Shown here: positions 40,523 through 48,996 of the stretch, in pieces
How the letters are laid out: every line of letters starts with the position of its first letter
How positions within the stretch are numbered: position 1 is the stretch's first letter
Assembly (NCBI GenBank): GCA_029262595.1
Contig: JAJCZB010000031.1
Coordinates: 28,365-92,364 of the forward strand
Length of the DNA stretch: 64,000 nt
Source of the DNA: Candidatus Babelota bacterium
GTDB lineage: Bacteria; Babelota; Babeliae; Babelales; Vermiphilaceae
Direction: 5' to 3'
Notes under the pieces: generated by a model
What the model was told of the DNA's origin: nothing
Seen by the model: only the letters and a program-made list of their open reading frames with translations
Database searches by the model: none
Made by a program: the position numbers and the translations under genes

Positions 40523-41137
40523 ATGATGCAAACCATCGATTGGAAAGATAGTTCCGCCGTCGTTAAGATTGAGGACGCGATACAAAAGGGTGCTGTGGTT
40601 GCTGGGGACTCTGATACGGTAGCTGGCTTGCTAGCCGCACCCACTCAGCAAGGCAAAGATGCGCTTGATCGCATTAAGAAACGCAGTGCGATGCCTTATT
40701 TACTTCTAGTGAAGGATATCGAGCATGCGCAGCAGTATACTGATGTATTTAATGATGTAAAAATTGCTGCACTGGCCAAAGCGTTTTGGCCAGGGCCACT
40801 TACGCTTATTGTGCCTGCACGCAACGATGTACCTGAATATATGAAATCGCAAAAGGATGGTATTGCCATGCGCATTCCTGATCATGCTGGGTTGCAGGTA
40901 TTGCTTGCGCAATGCGGCGCGCTTTTTTCTACAAGCGCTAATCTTTCGGGCCAGCCTGTTCCTGAAACAGTATCAGCCATTGATCCGGCGATTGCGCAAA
41001 ACGTTGCGCTCGTGATTGGTGATACTGAAAAAAAAGAGGTGGTGCCCTCAACGATTCTTGATTGCACCACTGATACGATTACGATTGTTCGCCAAGGTGC
41101 AGTTGCAAGAAAAGAGTTGCAAAAATATGTTGATTAA
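40523..41137 (+). CDS. Sua5/YrdC/YciO-family protein
   Basis: About 204 residues from the ATG pair at 40523. AIQKGAVVAGDSDTVAGLLA matches the YrdC opening (normally PTDTVYGL), then KAFWPGPLTLIVPA, GIAMRIPDH and FSTSANLSGQ, the nucleotide and bicarbonate site of threonylcarbamoyl-AMP synthase. That enzyme makes the precursor of t6A in tRNA. The T-D-T-V-Y-G-L segment is S-D-T-V-A-G-L here. Divergent from folC. Confidence 0.8.
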   Translation: MMQTIDWKDSSAVVKIEDAIQKGAVVAGDSDTVAGLLAAPTQQGKDALDRIKKRSAMPYLLLVKDIEHAQQYTDVFNDVKIAALAKAFWPGPLTLIVPARNDVPEYMKSQKDGIAMRIPDHAGLQVLLAQCGALFSTSANLSGQPVPETVSAIDPAIAQNVALVIGDTEKKEVVPSTILDCTTDTITIVRQGAVARKELQKYVD

Positions 41138-41226
41138 AAAAGGTATATAGGACGAGCTTTGTTTGTCTTTTTTTTCAATATGTGTATCATTTTTTCAAAT
41201 TTTAATAAATCAATACAAGGATTGGT

Positions 41227-41922
41227 ATGAAAAAAAGTATTCTCTTTTTTAGTGTGCTATTGATTTCATCTACATCACTATGTGCGCGCGTATCCGATGG
41301 TGAGCAACAACAAATATTAAAGCACAGTACGAGTGGTTCTTTTCGTAGGGAGCTAGATTTTTTTGGGGGAAGGTCTTCAAGGCAAGTGCTTTTATATGGA
41401 GGCGCTCCGATAGTTGCGGGATTTACTCCATTGGCTACTAACCTCTCAAGCGATGTTAAAATTGCTTCAGGGGTATTTGGTGTTGTGGGGGGGATGGTTG
41501 GTGCTTTGTGGGCTTATGGTGATCGATACGACCGCAGAGGCCATATGAATAGACTTTTGAATGAATATACTAAGCATACACAATTCAAAGAGCTGGATAG
41601 ATTAGAGCAAGCAATGATTCTTGCTTCTGAAACACAAAATATAGAAGCTATGAGAAGTCTTCTTTCTTATTTGCCACACTTTGTAAAGGAAAAGGGCATT
41701 TGGGAGACACTAACGGAGCTATATTATTTGTATCAGCCAGATGCAACCCAGACCTCAACTTCAGCTCATGTTCCAGTGCACTTTACAGGTTCTAAACCAA
41801 AAAATGAACCAGCATTTCATGTAACGGGTAGCCAGGGAAAGATAAAACATTCATACATGGCTCCGGATGTAATGCGGCGTAGAATGGCTGCATTAAAAGA
41901 GAAACTTGGATGGGTTGATTAA
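41227..41922 (+). CDS. Exported protein, family A member 4 (dispersed copy)
   Basis: 231 residues. Signal peptide MKKSILFFSVLLISSTSLCA, two hydrophobic glycine-rich segments (VLLYGGAPIVAGFTPLA, IASGVFGVVGGMVGALWAYG), the family domain (FKELDRLEQAMILASETQN ... GIWETLTELYYLY), a linker and the end motif VMRRRMAALKEKLGW shared with member 3 at 28881. It lies about 12 kb from the tandem trio. Function unknown. Confidence 0.7.
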   Translation: MKKSILFFSVLLISSTSLCARVSDGEQQQILKHSTSGSFRRELDFFGGRSSRQVLLYGGAPIVAGFTPLATNLSSDVKIASGVFGVVGGMVGALWAYGDRYDRRGHMNRLLNEYTKHTQFKELDRLEQAMILASETQNIEAMRSLLSYLPHFVKEKGIWETLTELYYLYQPDATQTSTSAHVPVHFTGSKPKNEPAFHVTGSQGKIKHSYMAPDVMRRRMAALKEKLGWVD

Positions 41923-41941
41923 TTTTATTCATAGTATGTAA

Positions 41942-41977
41942 AAAGAAGGGCGCCGTTATTAATCGGCGCCCTTCTTT
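41942..41977. terminator. Strong bidirectional terminator
   Basis: A 14-bp stem, AAAGAAGGGCGCCG (41942-41955) with CGGCGCCCTTCTTT (41964-41977), between convergent genes. Confidence 0.9.
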
Positions 41978-41990
41978 ATTTTTTTTAAAA

Positions 41991-42470
41991 TTAGAGTCGA
42001 GCACCAATTAAATATCCCCATGGGAATGTTTTGGCAAGTTGGCCGGTCGGGTCAGCTTTAATAGCTGCTGCTAGCACGTAAAGTGTATTTTGTTTCCACG
42101 GAGTGCCTCTTTCTCTTCTTGCTTGCTCTTCTATTTTATCAGCTGCAAGTGCTTTACGAGCAGAAATAGTTAAGTCATCAAATGCTGTTCCAGTCGCGCT
42201 TCTAAAAGAGCGGTTTTTGCCGTGAAATTGTTTTACTTTTCTCGGTCCAGCAAACGTCATATATAGGCCACTTCCAAAAAGTGCTGTCCCTAAAAATGCT
42301 TGTGTTTTGGTGCCATCTTTTCCGGTTGCATTATTGAGCATTTTGAGGCCGGTATATGCGGTTAACACTCCCAAGCCACAGACGCCCCATTCTTCCATGC
42401 TTTTTGCGCAGTGCGTTGGATGAGCAAATGCAAGCGTGAGGGATAGGATAAGTGCAATATTGTTTTTCAT
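41991..42470 (-). CDS. Exported protein of unknown function
   Basis: 159 residues with signal peptide MKNNIALILSLTLAFAHPTHC. Two hydrophobic glycine-containing segments (VCGLGVLTAYTGLKML, FLGTALFGSGLYMTFAG) are followed by a soluble helical part and the end LAKTFPWGYLIGARL. No family recognised. Its layout, signal plus paired hydrophobic segments, is like that of family A but without the shared domain. Confidence 0.6.
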   Translation of the reverse strand: MKNNIALILSLTLAFAHPTHCAKSMEEWGVCGLGVLTAYTGLKMLNNATGKDGTKTQAFLGTALFGSGLYMTFAGPRKVKQFHGKNRSFRSATGTAFDDLTISARKALAADKIEEQARRERGTPWKQNTLYVLAAAIKADPTGQLAKTFPWGYLIGARL

Positions 42471-42644
42471 GGGTACCCTTTTTTATGCGTTGTGCAGTTT
42501 CTTTTTTTTGACGCCTTTACTATAGGGTAAACCTATTATTCCAGCAACCCTTACTCTTTTTATTGTGTTTATGCCTAATCGTTGCGTTCATATATGAGCA
42601 CCGTTATGCTCATTTCAAAAGGAACCTGTAACAAGGAGTAGTAG

Positions 42645-43121
42645 ATGAAACGTTCTGGATTTACGCTTATAGAATTGATGATCGTGGTGGCCATCATTGC
42701 ATTTCTCGCAATGGTATCAGTGCCAACTTTTACGCGCTTTTTGGCAAAGGCAAAACGAGCTGAAGCATATATGAATTTGAGTTCAATTTATGCGGCCCAA
42801 AAAGCTCACTGGGCAGAGCACGGAAAATATTCGGATATACTTTCTGGGCAGGGCGGCATTGGCTGGCAGCCAGAAGGGTATAAAGGTGGCGGAGCAAAAG
42901 AAAACTTTTATTACACGTATGGATTTCCCGGATCAGAAGGGCGTAATTATTTCACAGGAAAATTAAATACGGCAGGCTCTCACTTATCTGAAGCTTCTGC
43001 AAGTCCCACAGGATTCAAAGTTGTAGCAGCTGGAGATATTATGGGAAATGGCAAGCCAGACATTTTAGTCATTGATGAAAATAATGCGGTAACTATCGTG
43101 CAGGATGCATTGGTGAATTAA
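42645..43121 (+). CDS. Type IV pilin-like prepilin (PilA/GspG type)
   Basis: 158 residues after AAGGAG. Leader MKRSG then F-TLIELMIVVAIIAFLAMV, the class III signal with Glu5 of the mature protein, cut by the prepilin peptidase after the Gly. The globular part ends with GDIMGNGKPDILVIDENN, a Ca-site-like acidic segment as in GspG pseudopilins. It builds pili or a secretion pseudopilus. Ends 4 bp inside the convergent peptidase gene. Confidence 0.9.
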   Translation: MKRSGFTLIELMIVVAIIAFLAMVSVPTFTRFLAKAKRAEAYMNLSSIYAAQKAHWAEHGKYSDILSGQGGIGWQPEGYKGGGAKENFYYTYGFPGSEGRNYFTGKLNTAGSHLSEASASPTGFKVVAAGDIMGNGKPDILVIDENNAVTIVQDALVN

Positions 43122-43876
43122 TAGCCAAGTAATAATTCAGCGATATGCTCAGAAAATAAGCTATAGAGTAGAGCGCCTATTGCCAAGAAAGGGCCAAAGG
43201 GGAGCTTAACGTTTCGCTGCAGTGATCCGGTAGCCATGAGATATATTCCGCCAATGATTGATCCTAAAAGTGAGCCAATCAAAAGCGTTGCCCATACTCC
43301 TAAAACACCGGTAAAGGATCCAACGAATGCGAGCAAATCAAAATCGCCTTGCCCAATGCCTTCTTTTTTAGTGAAAAGATAAAAGAGCGTGCCAATTGCC
43401 CATGGAATAAAATATCCGATTGCGGCACCAAGGATGCTATTAAGTGGATAAATGGGCAGCAAATCGGTAACGCTAAAAAGAATACCAACTGGAATGAGTG
43501 CGATGGTAACCCATTGGGAAATGAGTAAATGTTCAAGGTCCGAACGGATTGTTACAATCAATGCTGAAAAAAAGATGAAAAAAGCAAAATGATAGGCATC
43601 ATTAATCAGATAATAGCCTGCGATGAATGAAAGCACGGTTGCTAATTCAATCATGGGATAAAGGGGAGAAATACGAGCGCTGCAATAGCGACAATTTCCG
43701 TTAAGAATGATATAGGAAATAACAGGAATCAGATCATACCATGCAAGCTGGTGATCGCATGCAGGGCATTTGGATCGGCCCAAGAGCGTTTTGTTTTTAA
43801 TAAGGCGATATCCAACGACGTTTAAAAAAGAGCCCCAGCATAAAGAGACTGCAATAAGCACAATGAGAGTAAGCAC
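43118..43876 (-). CDS. pilD: Prepilin peptidase (type IV leader peptidase)
   Basis: 252 residues from GTG 43876, directly after the rbfA stop. The N-terminal zinc motif is C-P-x-C ... C-x2-C (KCPACDHQLAW and NCRYCSARI); the FLNVVGYRL and PLYPMIELATV blocks are typical. The active-site Asps are in ITVRSDLEHLLIS-like and GQGDFDLLAFVGSF segments. It cleaves and N-methylates prepilins such as the one encoded opposite. Aspartic-protease membrane enzyme. Confidence 0.9.
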   Translation of the reverse strand: MLTLIVLIAVSLCWGSFLNVVGYRLIKNKTLLGRSKCPACDHQLAWYDLIPVISYIILNGNCRYCSARISPLYPMIELATVLSFIAGYYLINDAYHFAFFIFFSALIVTIRSDLEHLLISQWVTIALIPVGILFSVTDLLPIYPLNSILGAAIGYFIPWAIGTLFYLFTKKEGIGQGDFDLLAFVGSFTGVLGVWATLLIGSLLGSIIGGIYLMATGSLQRNVKLPFGPFLAIGALLYSLFSEHIAELLLGY

Positions 43877-44248
43877 TTACAGCTTTCCTTCGTCTTTCAA
43901 CTTATCAATAAGATCATCTACTCGTCGTTGCTTATCAAGCTGCTGATCGTATGCAAACCTCAAATCAGGTGTGTATCTGCCATGAATAGATTTTGCAAGT
44001 GCTTGGCGTAATGATGGCTTATAGAGAACGAGAGTTTTTCGTTTTTTCTCGAAATCTTCTATGCCGCCAAGTGTATGGAAAAAAATCGTACAGCTGTTTT
44101 TGTTGGGCGAGAGCTCAACGCGAGTAACGGTGAACCCGGTAAGAAGCGGTTCATCCTGCATGATTTGCATGAAGAGCGAAGCGATTGTATGCAGAAGAAG
44201 AGATTCTTTCTGCTTGTGCTTAATGTTGCTAACGCGAGGTTTTTTCAT
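43877..44248 (-). CDS. rbfA: Ribosome-binding factor A
   Basis: 123 residues of the KH-like RbfA fold. VTRVELSPNKNSCTIFFHTLG, LRQALAKSIHGRYTPDLRFAYD and a VDDLIDKL end. It matures the 3' end of 16S rRNA on the 30S subunit. Start shares one base with the rpsU stop (TAATG), and the next gene starts directly after its stop. Confidence 0.85.
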   Translation of the reverse strand: MKKPRVSNIKHKQKESLLLHTIASLFMQIMQDEPLLTGFTVTRVELSPNKNSCTIFFHTLGGIEDFEKKRKTLVLYKPSLRQALAKSIHGRYTPDLRFAYDQQLDKQRRVDDLIDKLKDEGKL

Positions 44249-44475
44249 TATTTGCCAGGTTTGAAAAACCCTTGGTTGATGATACGCATCATGTTCATTT
44301 TGATGGCGCGAACGAGACGTTTTCTACGTTTTTGCGTTTCTGGTTCGAAGTATACGGTACGCTTCATATCGCGTACAACGCCTTCACGTTCAATTTTCTT
44401 TTTCAGCTGTCGAAGAGCTTTATCAACGTTTCCGATCACTGAAATCTCAATATTAGACTTTTTTTTCGACATCAA
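44248..44475 (-). CDS. rpsU: 30S ribosomal protein S21
   Basis: 75 residues, ISVIGNVDKALRQLKKKIER and VVRDMKRTVYFEPETQKRRK with the very basic S21 helix. A small ribosomal subunit protein near the anti-SD platform. Heads a tightly packed run rpsU-rbfA-prepilin peptidase. Confidence 0.95.
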   Translation of the reverse strand: MMSKKKSNIEISVIGNVDKALRQLKKKIEREGVVRDMKRTVYFEPETQKRRKRLVRAIKMNMMRIINQGFFKPGK

Positions 44476-44603
44476 AATCGCCGCCTTTCTGGGTTTAATT
44501 TAGTATCATACTATGTCATGAATAGTCATAGATTTGTGGTACTTATATCAAAAGAGTACCAAAAGCTGCCCTTCTTGTCCAGAATTGGCTCCTAGAGCGT
44601 CTC

Positions 44604-44635
44604 AATAAAAATCCCCCGGAAGATGCCGGGGGATT
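44604..44635 (-). terminator. Intrinsic terminator for the ankyrin gene
   Basis: AATCCCCCGG (44610-44619) pairs with CCGGGGGATT (44626-44635), with A-run on its left that is the U-tract of the minus transcript. Confidence 0.8.
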
Positions 44636-44654
44636 TAGGGCTTATTTTCTGAGG

Positions 44655-45488
44655 TTAGGTCAGCTGCAATACGCCGACTGGATCCATTGTTTCATCATAT
44701 GAAAAGAGCAAGAATGCATAGGCAAACCAGCGATTGTTTTTAGTTTTTTGGGCCTTGGGGGCCTTTTCAGAGGAAAATGCAGGTGGTTGAATTCTGTTTT
44801 GCGCCATGGCGATTTGAAGAGATCGCTTGATTTCCGTATCCCGTGGGTAGGCGAGATCGCTTGGCTTGTTGCCCCATGTGTCTACTGCCAAGGCATTTGC
44901 TTTATGCTTTAACAGCAGGTCGACAGCCTCAAGGCCCCACTTTTTTTCCACTGCTTGGTGAAGGGGGCTACGTTTGAATTTGTTCAGCGCATTGACGTTG
45001 GCTCCATTGCTTACAAAGAGCTCAATCAATTGCAATGTAGCTTGCCCTGGCTGGATTGTATGCAGTGGAGTATTGCCAGTTCGATCAATAGCTGTTACGG
45101 ATGCTCCCTTGGCGATGAGCGCTTGGGCTACCATGGAGTTATGGCATACATGCAATGGGGTGCGGCCAATAGCATCGGTGATTGTTACATCAGCACTCAT
45201 TTCAATCAACGCATGCGCAAGCTCATAGGCGCCTTTTTTTAGTGCATATATAAGAGGAGATTCTCCATTTGAAAGGGATGTATTGAGAAAATCAGCATAT
45301 CTCTCGCTACTATATGCAGCGATAAATGCTTTGATTTCACCGCTTTCGATTGCTGCATTGAGCTTACTTTCAAACCAACGATGCTGTTGCGCGCGAAAAA
45401 AAGAGAACGCGTGAGCATCTGCTTGAGATGAGCCTGCTACGAGTAGGGAGAGTGAAAAAAGAGAGAGGATAAACGACTGCTTATTCAT
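44655..45488 (-). CDS. Exported ankyrin-repeat protein
   Basis: 277 residues: signal peptide MNKQSFILSLFSLSLLVAGSSQA, then four to five ankyrin repeats at about 70-220: GESPLIYALKKGAYELAHAL, GRTPLHVCHNSMVAQALIAKG, GNTPLHTIQPGQATLQLI, RSPLHQAVEKKWGLEAVDLL and a degenerate last one. Ankyrin repeats bind proteins and are abundant in bacteria living in eukaryotic cells. Export suggests a host or surface target (inference). Confidence 0.85.
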   Translation of the reverse strand: MNKQSFILSLFSLSLLVAGSSQADAHAFSFFRAQQHRWFESKLNAAIESGEIKAFIAAYSSERYADFLNTSLSNGESPLIYALKKGAYELAHALIEMSADVTITDAIGRTPLHVCHNSMVAQALIAKGASVTAIDRTGNTPLHTIQPGQATLQLIELFVSNGANVNALNKFKRSPLHQAVEKKWGLEAVDLLLKHKANALAVDTWGNKPSDLAYPRDTEIKRSLQIAMAQNRIQPPAFSSEKAPKAQKTKNNRWFAYAFLLFSYDETMDPVGVLQLT

Positions 45489-45583
45489 GTGATCTCCTGG
45501 GAGTAGATTTGGTTAGATAATTCACTGGGCACCAGTGTAATCACATCAAAATTTAAAGCAATAGATTATGAAAGCAAAGTTTT

Positions 45584-46978
45584 TTAGAAGGTAGCGTAAA
45601 AACTAAACATTACTGTAGAGCTGCGGTAGCTATTACGTTGGGAGATCGGTGCCTGCCAGAAAAGGCCAAGGCCGATATTCGGCGAAATGTCATAATTGAG
45701 AGCTACGTCGATAAATTTCGCTTTAAATCCGGATATTTTTTCCAGCTGTTGTGGCAAGAAAATTTCCGCATCTTCGCAGCAGCGAAGAGTGATATCGTCT
45801 GGCTTGTGCTCCATTTGGATGTATTGGAAGTATCCGGAAAGCTTATCAAGGAAATGGTATGCAGCGATTTTTCCGCCGAAGTGCCAGTTAAATCCAGGAT
45901 GTACGCTTACCTCAGTGGTGAATGGATAAATTCCTGACTGGAATTCACTGGTTGGAACGCGCATCTTGTCAAAATTACGTTTGAAGAAATAGGTCATCCC
46001 TACTTCTGCGCCGACTTCAATAGATTCAACAAAGTCAACATTGAGCCCGGTACTAAATCCAACGCCCGAGTGATCGTTATTGCCAAACGGAACAAAGAAT
46101 GCGCGGTCAAGGCCACCATCATCAATTCTATTTTCATCACCAGGTGATACAGTCCCTCCGATTTCAAAAAACGGAATAATCAAAAAGTGAGGCCACTCTT
46201 CATCGTCTTTATTAATTTCAAAGCCGCGGCGCCAGAAGAGGTTCATGCGCACTTCTTCTACAGATGTTTCGCAGTAGTCGCAAATGTTGAGGCATATTTC
46301 GCTTGCGATTGGCTTGAGCTCAGACATGAGATATTTATTAACGTCTTGTCCTGTAAGAGGAGCTGGATCAAACTGGCAATCGCTGGGCGTACATTCAGTC
46401 AGATTGATAAATCCAGTAACGGTTTGGCTCATACTCACTAAACCCGTTTCAAGAGTTAATCCAAAACCAGCATAGATATCCGCTTGCATTTGAAAGCGGA
46501 CACCGCGTTTTCTGTATTTAAGAGGCACAGAAAAATATCCAAAATTTTGAGTAGGATCGATTTTAGTGCCATCATTCAAGCTTCCAGGCGTAACGCCGGG
46601 AAATAAGTTATCAAGAGCGGTTTGGAGCGTTGGCGCTAATGTTTGCCCGTTGGGAATTGGTCCGTATAAAAGAGGGATCATTCCCCACCTACCGCCCAAA
46701 TCACCAAGCTCTGTTTTAACACATTGTAAGTTTCTTCCTCGCTCTGCGTTTTGGCCGAATGGAGAAATTGAAATGCCAACGTTATCTCTTTTACGCGCAG
46801 CAAAATCGGGATCGGTTATTTTTAATTTTTCATGCGTATACAAAAAAGTGTGCGGATCAAGAGAGGTAAAAACAGGATAGGGATCATTTTTCGCAAGCGA
46901 AGACAGTCCATATGCGGGAAGATGTAATGCTAAAAAGCATCCTGCGATGAGTAATCGAGCAAGAAGTGTACGCACCAT
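45584..46978 (-). CDS. Outer-membrane beta-barrel protein, uncharacterised
   Basis: About 464 residues from ATG 46978, which has AAAGGAAAG upstream (ATGs at 46984 and 47047 are alternatives). Signal peptide MVRTLLARLLIAGCFLALHL. The long mature chain alternates aromatic strands and acidic loops, and its last strand ends in SFYATF, the terminal Phe being the BAM recognition mark of outer-membrane barrels. Six Cys cluster in CTPSDCQFDP and CLNICDYC. Function unknown; size suits a 12-16-strand barrel. Confidence 0.75.
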   Translation of the reverse strand: MVRTLLARLLIAGCFLALHLPAYGLSSLAKNDPYPVFTSLDPHTFLYTHEKLKITDPDFAARKRDNVGISISPFGQNAERGRNLQCVKTELGDLGGRWGMIPLLYGPIPNGQTLAPTLQTALDNLFPGVTPGSLNDGTKIDPTQNFGYFSVPLKYRKRGVRFQMQADIYAGFGLTLETGLVSMSQTVTGFINLTECTPSDCQFDPAPLTGQDVNKYLMSELKPIASEICLNICDYCETSVEEVRMNLFWRRGFEINKDDEEWPHFLIIPFFEIGGTVSPGDENRIDDGGLDRAFFVPFGNNDHSGVGFSTGLNVDFVESIEVGAEVGMTYFFKRNFDKMRVPTSEFQSGIYPFTTEVSVHPGFNWHFGGKIAAYHFLDKLSGYFQYIQMEHKPDDITLRCCEDAEIFLPQQLEKISGFKAKFIDVALNYDISPNIGLGLFWQAPISQRNSYRSSTVMFSFYATF

Positions 46979-47090
46979 TATCATTACTTTCCTTTCAGAA
47001 GATCTCATTCGAAATAAGATATACCATTCTCGCGGATAGCTCGTCAATTGTTAGAGGCAAAGCCAAGATTTTGGCTGCTGCATGGGTAGG

Positions 47091-47122
47091 AATAAAAGAT
47101 CCCCGCTTTTTAGGCGGGGATC
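47091..47122 (-). terminator. Intrinsic terminator for the APC permease gene
   Basis: GATCCCCGC (47098-47106) pairs with GCGGGGATC (47114-47122), preceded on the plus strand by AAAA (U-tract in the minus transcript). Confidence 0.8.
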
Positions 47123-47147
47123 AGACGAAGCGCTACAAAAAATATTA

Positions 47148-48323
47148 TTATGTTAATTGGCCAATTAATCCTTCAACGGCAAAGTAGAAGATCATACCGG
47201 CTGTAATCAATCCACCAATGGTGATGAGATTTCTTCCGCCTTTCCATTCGTCTTTGATGGTCAAGAGCGTTATTATCGAAAGCGAGTAAGCAAGGAGGAT
47301 AAAAATTGCCGTTAAGTAGAAAAAGAGATCGATATTTTTCAAAAACATAAATGTAAGAAATATGCCGAATCCAATAATCAGTACTGCTAAGCGTTGCGGC
47401 AGGCGTGCGCCCCAAATTTGATTAGCAAGTGATACCATCAATGCGCTTGAGCTCCAGATCATTGAGTGAATTGTGCCAATAATTGCAGACAAAATGGAAA
47501 TATGTACCGCAGTTAAAATCCATGTATTTGTCGGAAAGATAGATTTCAAAATTATTGGCAATGGAATCCGTGGATCTACAAACAAGTGCAGCGGCGTCGA
47601 AACGATAATAGATGTGACAAATAATACATAAATCACGCCTACTATAGCAATCGAGTACGTTAGCGCTTTCGGCACATTTTTTTGTGGGTCTTTTACAATC
47701 GCAAAGAGTGAGCTTGCACATTCAAATCCAAAAAACCCAAAAACCACTGCACGAGTAGCTTGCAAAACGTTTCGCATGCCGTACGGTGCAAACGGCGTAA
47801 GGTTTGAGAGTTGTGCTTTTGAGAAGCACATGATTGTCGTCACAAGCAGCGGGAATGTGGTGGTGACAATTAATATTTGCTGGCCAAGCTCAGAGAGCAC
47901 TACGCCAAACATATTTAGAATGGTGAGCGAGCTCAGCGTAATAAGTCCAAGTGTTTGCGTTTCAAGGCCAGGAAAAAAGGGATCTTTCAAATAAATGCCC
48001 GCAACTTTCGCTAGCAGCCCCATTGCAATTAAAAGGCCAAGTAAGTATGCTCCACCGGCGATGGATCCAACGATATGGCCACCCCATTGTTTGGCATACG
48101 TATAAAACGACCCCTCCTCAGGAAATCGGGCAGCGACTCGCGCCAATGACTGGGCGATAAACCAGACGGCAACGATTACAAAAAGATAAGCAACGATTCC
48201 AGCTGGCCCGACGTACATGCCGATAGCTGCTGGCGCGGTAAATATACCGGAACCGATCATTGCGTTCATCCCTGTGATTGTTGCTGTGGTTACCCCAATC
48301 TTAGACACGTTATCTTGTGCCAT
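47148..48323 (-). CDS. APC-family amino acid permease
   Basis: 391 residues. Opening GMNAMIGSGIFTAPA is the helix-1 break of the APC superfamily (GxGIF). GFFGFECASSLFAIVKDPQKN in the middle is the conserved helix-6 region. About ten to eleven helices are visible against the usual twelve, so it is a short member. Na+/H+ coupled uptake or antiport of amino acids (family). Scavenging of amino acids fits a host-dependent life. Confidence 0.85.
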   Translation of the reverse strand: MAQDNVSKIGVTTATITGMNAMIGSGIFTAPAAIGMYVGPAGIVAYLFVIVAVWFIAQSLARVAARFPEEGSFYTYAKQWGGHIVGSIAGGAYLLGLLIAMGLLAKVAGIYLKDPFFPGLETQTLGLITLSSLTILNMFGVVLSELGQQILIVTTTFPLLVTTIMCFSKAQLSNLTPFAPYGMRNVLQATRAVVFGFFGFECASSLFAIVKDPQKNVPKALTYSIAIVGVIYVLFVTSIIVSTPLHLFVDPRIPLPIILKSIFPTNTWILTAVHISILSAIIGTIHSMIWSSSALMVSLANQIWGARLPQRLAVLIIGFGIFLTFMFLKNIDLFFYLTAIFILLAYSLSIITLLTIKDEWKGGRNLITIGGLITAGMIFYFAVEGLIGQLT

Positions 48324-48410
48324 GATTTATCCTTTGGTTTATGGGGTTATAGATATATAAATATACGTTATACTAATATAGAAATAACTATTTGACTAAT
48401 AAGGGGCATC

Positions 48411-48665
48411 ATGGACCAGTATTGCCAGTACTATCAAGCAAATCTTTCTCGCAAAGAGACGCTTGGGACGGTGAGTATTTTAAAAAGTTTTGATCACGTC
48501 TGCTTTGATCGTACGCTTGATGCGAATACCGGATTATTTGAGTTTTTTGTTCCAGAATCGCAAGAACCGTTTTTTCTCAAGTTGATGGCCTATTTTGAAA
48601 AAGAAGGCACAGTGACTGGTTTGAAAAAACTGCCTAATCGACTTAAAGATAGTGCAAGTATTTAA
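48411..48665 (+). CDS. Small conserved-looking protein (possibly DUF4911)
   Basis: 84 residues, no signal peptide. ETLGTVSILKSFDHVC and GLFEFFVPESQEPFFLKLMA suggest a small alpha-beta domain. Pattern and length recall DUF4911, but this is from memory and weak. AAGGGGC upstream of the ATG. Convergent with the ankyrin gene. Confidence 0.5.
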   Translation: MDQYCQYYQANLSRKETLGTVSILKSFDHVCFDRTLDANTGLFEFFVPESQEPFFLKLMAYFEKEGTVTGLKKLPNRLKDSASI

Positions 48666-48671
48666 GCTTGA

Positions 48672-48986
48672 TTAGCTATACCGTTGTACAAACAAAACTA
48701 AAAAAGGTTTATATGCTTGCATGAATGTGTTTTGTGCGAGGTCTAAGGGAGATTTTCCGGCATTGTTTTTTGCATGCACATCAGCGCCAGCTTGTAGCAG
48801 TGCATTCACTTCCTTCTCAGTCCCAGCAATAATGGCTGTATGCAATTTTGTATTTCCCCTGGAATCTCTCAGGCTATTCGGATGAGATTCAAAAATAAGC
48901 AATCTGAGTTTCAGATCAGCAGTGTTACAGGTCATTGAGACTCCAATGGCACTCATGAAGAGTATGCCAAAGAGATAACGCTTCAT
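48672..48986 (-). CDS. Small exported ankyrin-repeat protein
   Basis: 104 residues from ATG 48986. Signal peptide MKRYLFGILFMSAIGVSMTC, one clear ankyrin repeat (GNTKLHTAIIAGTEKEVNALLQ, then GADVHAKNNAGKSPLDLAQ) and the start of a second. Too short for a full solenoid, so it may dimerise or be a remnant. An earlier in-frame ATG at 49037 would overlap gltX and lose the signal. Confidence 0.7.
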   Translation of the reverse strand: MKRYLFGILFMSAIGVSMTCNTADLKLRLLIFESHPNSLRDSRGNTKLHTAIIAGTEKEVNALLQAGADVHAKNNAGKSPLDLAQNTFMQAYKPFLVLFVQRYS

Positions 48987-48996
48987 CGGCATATAG

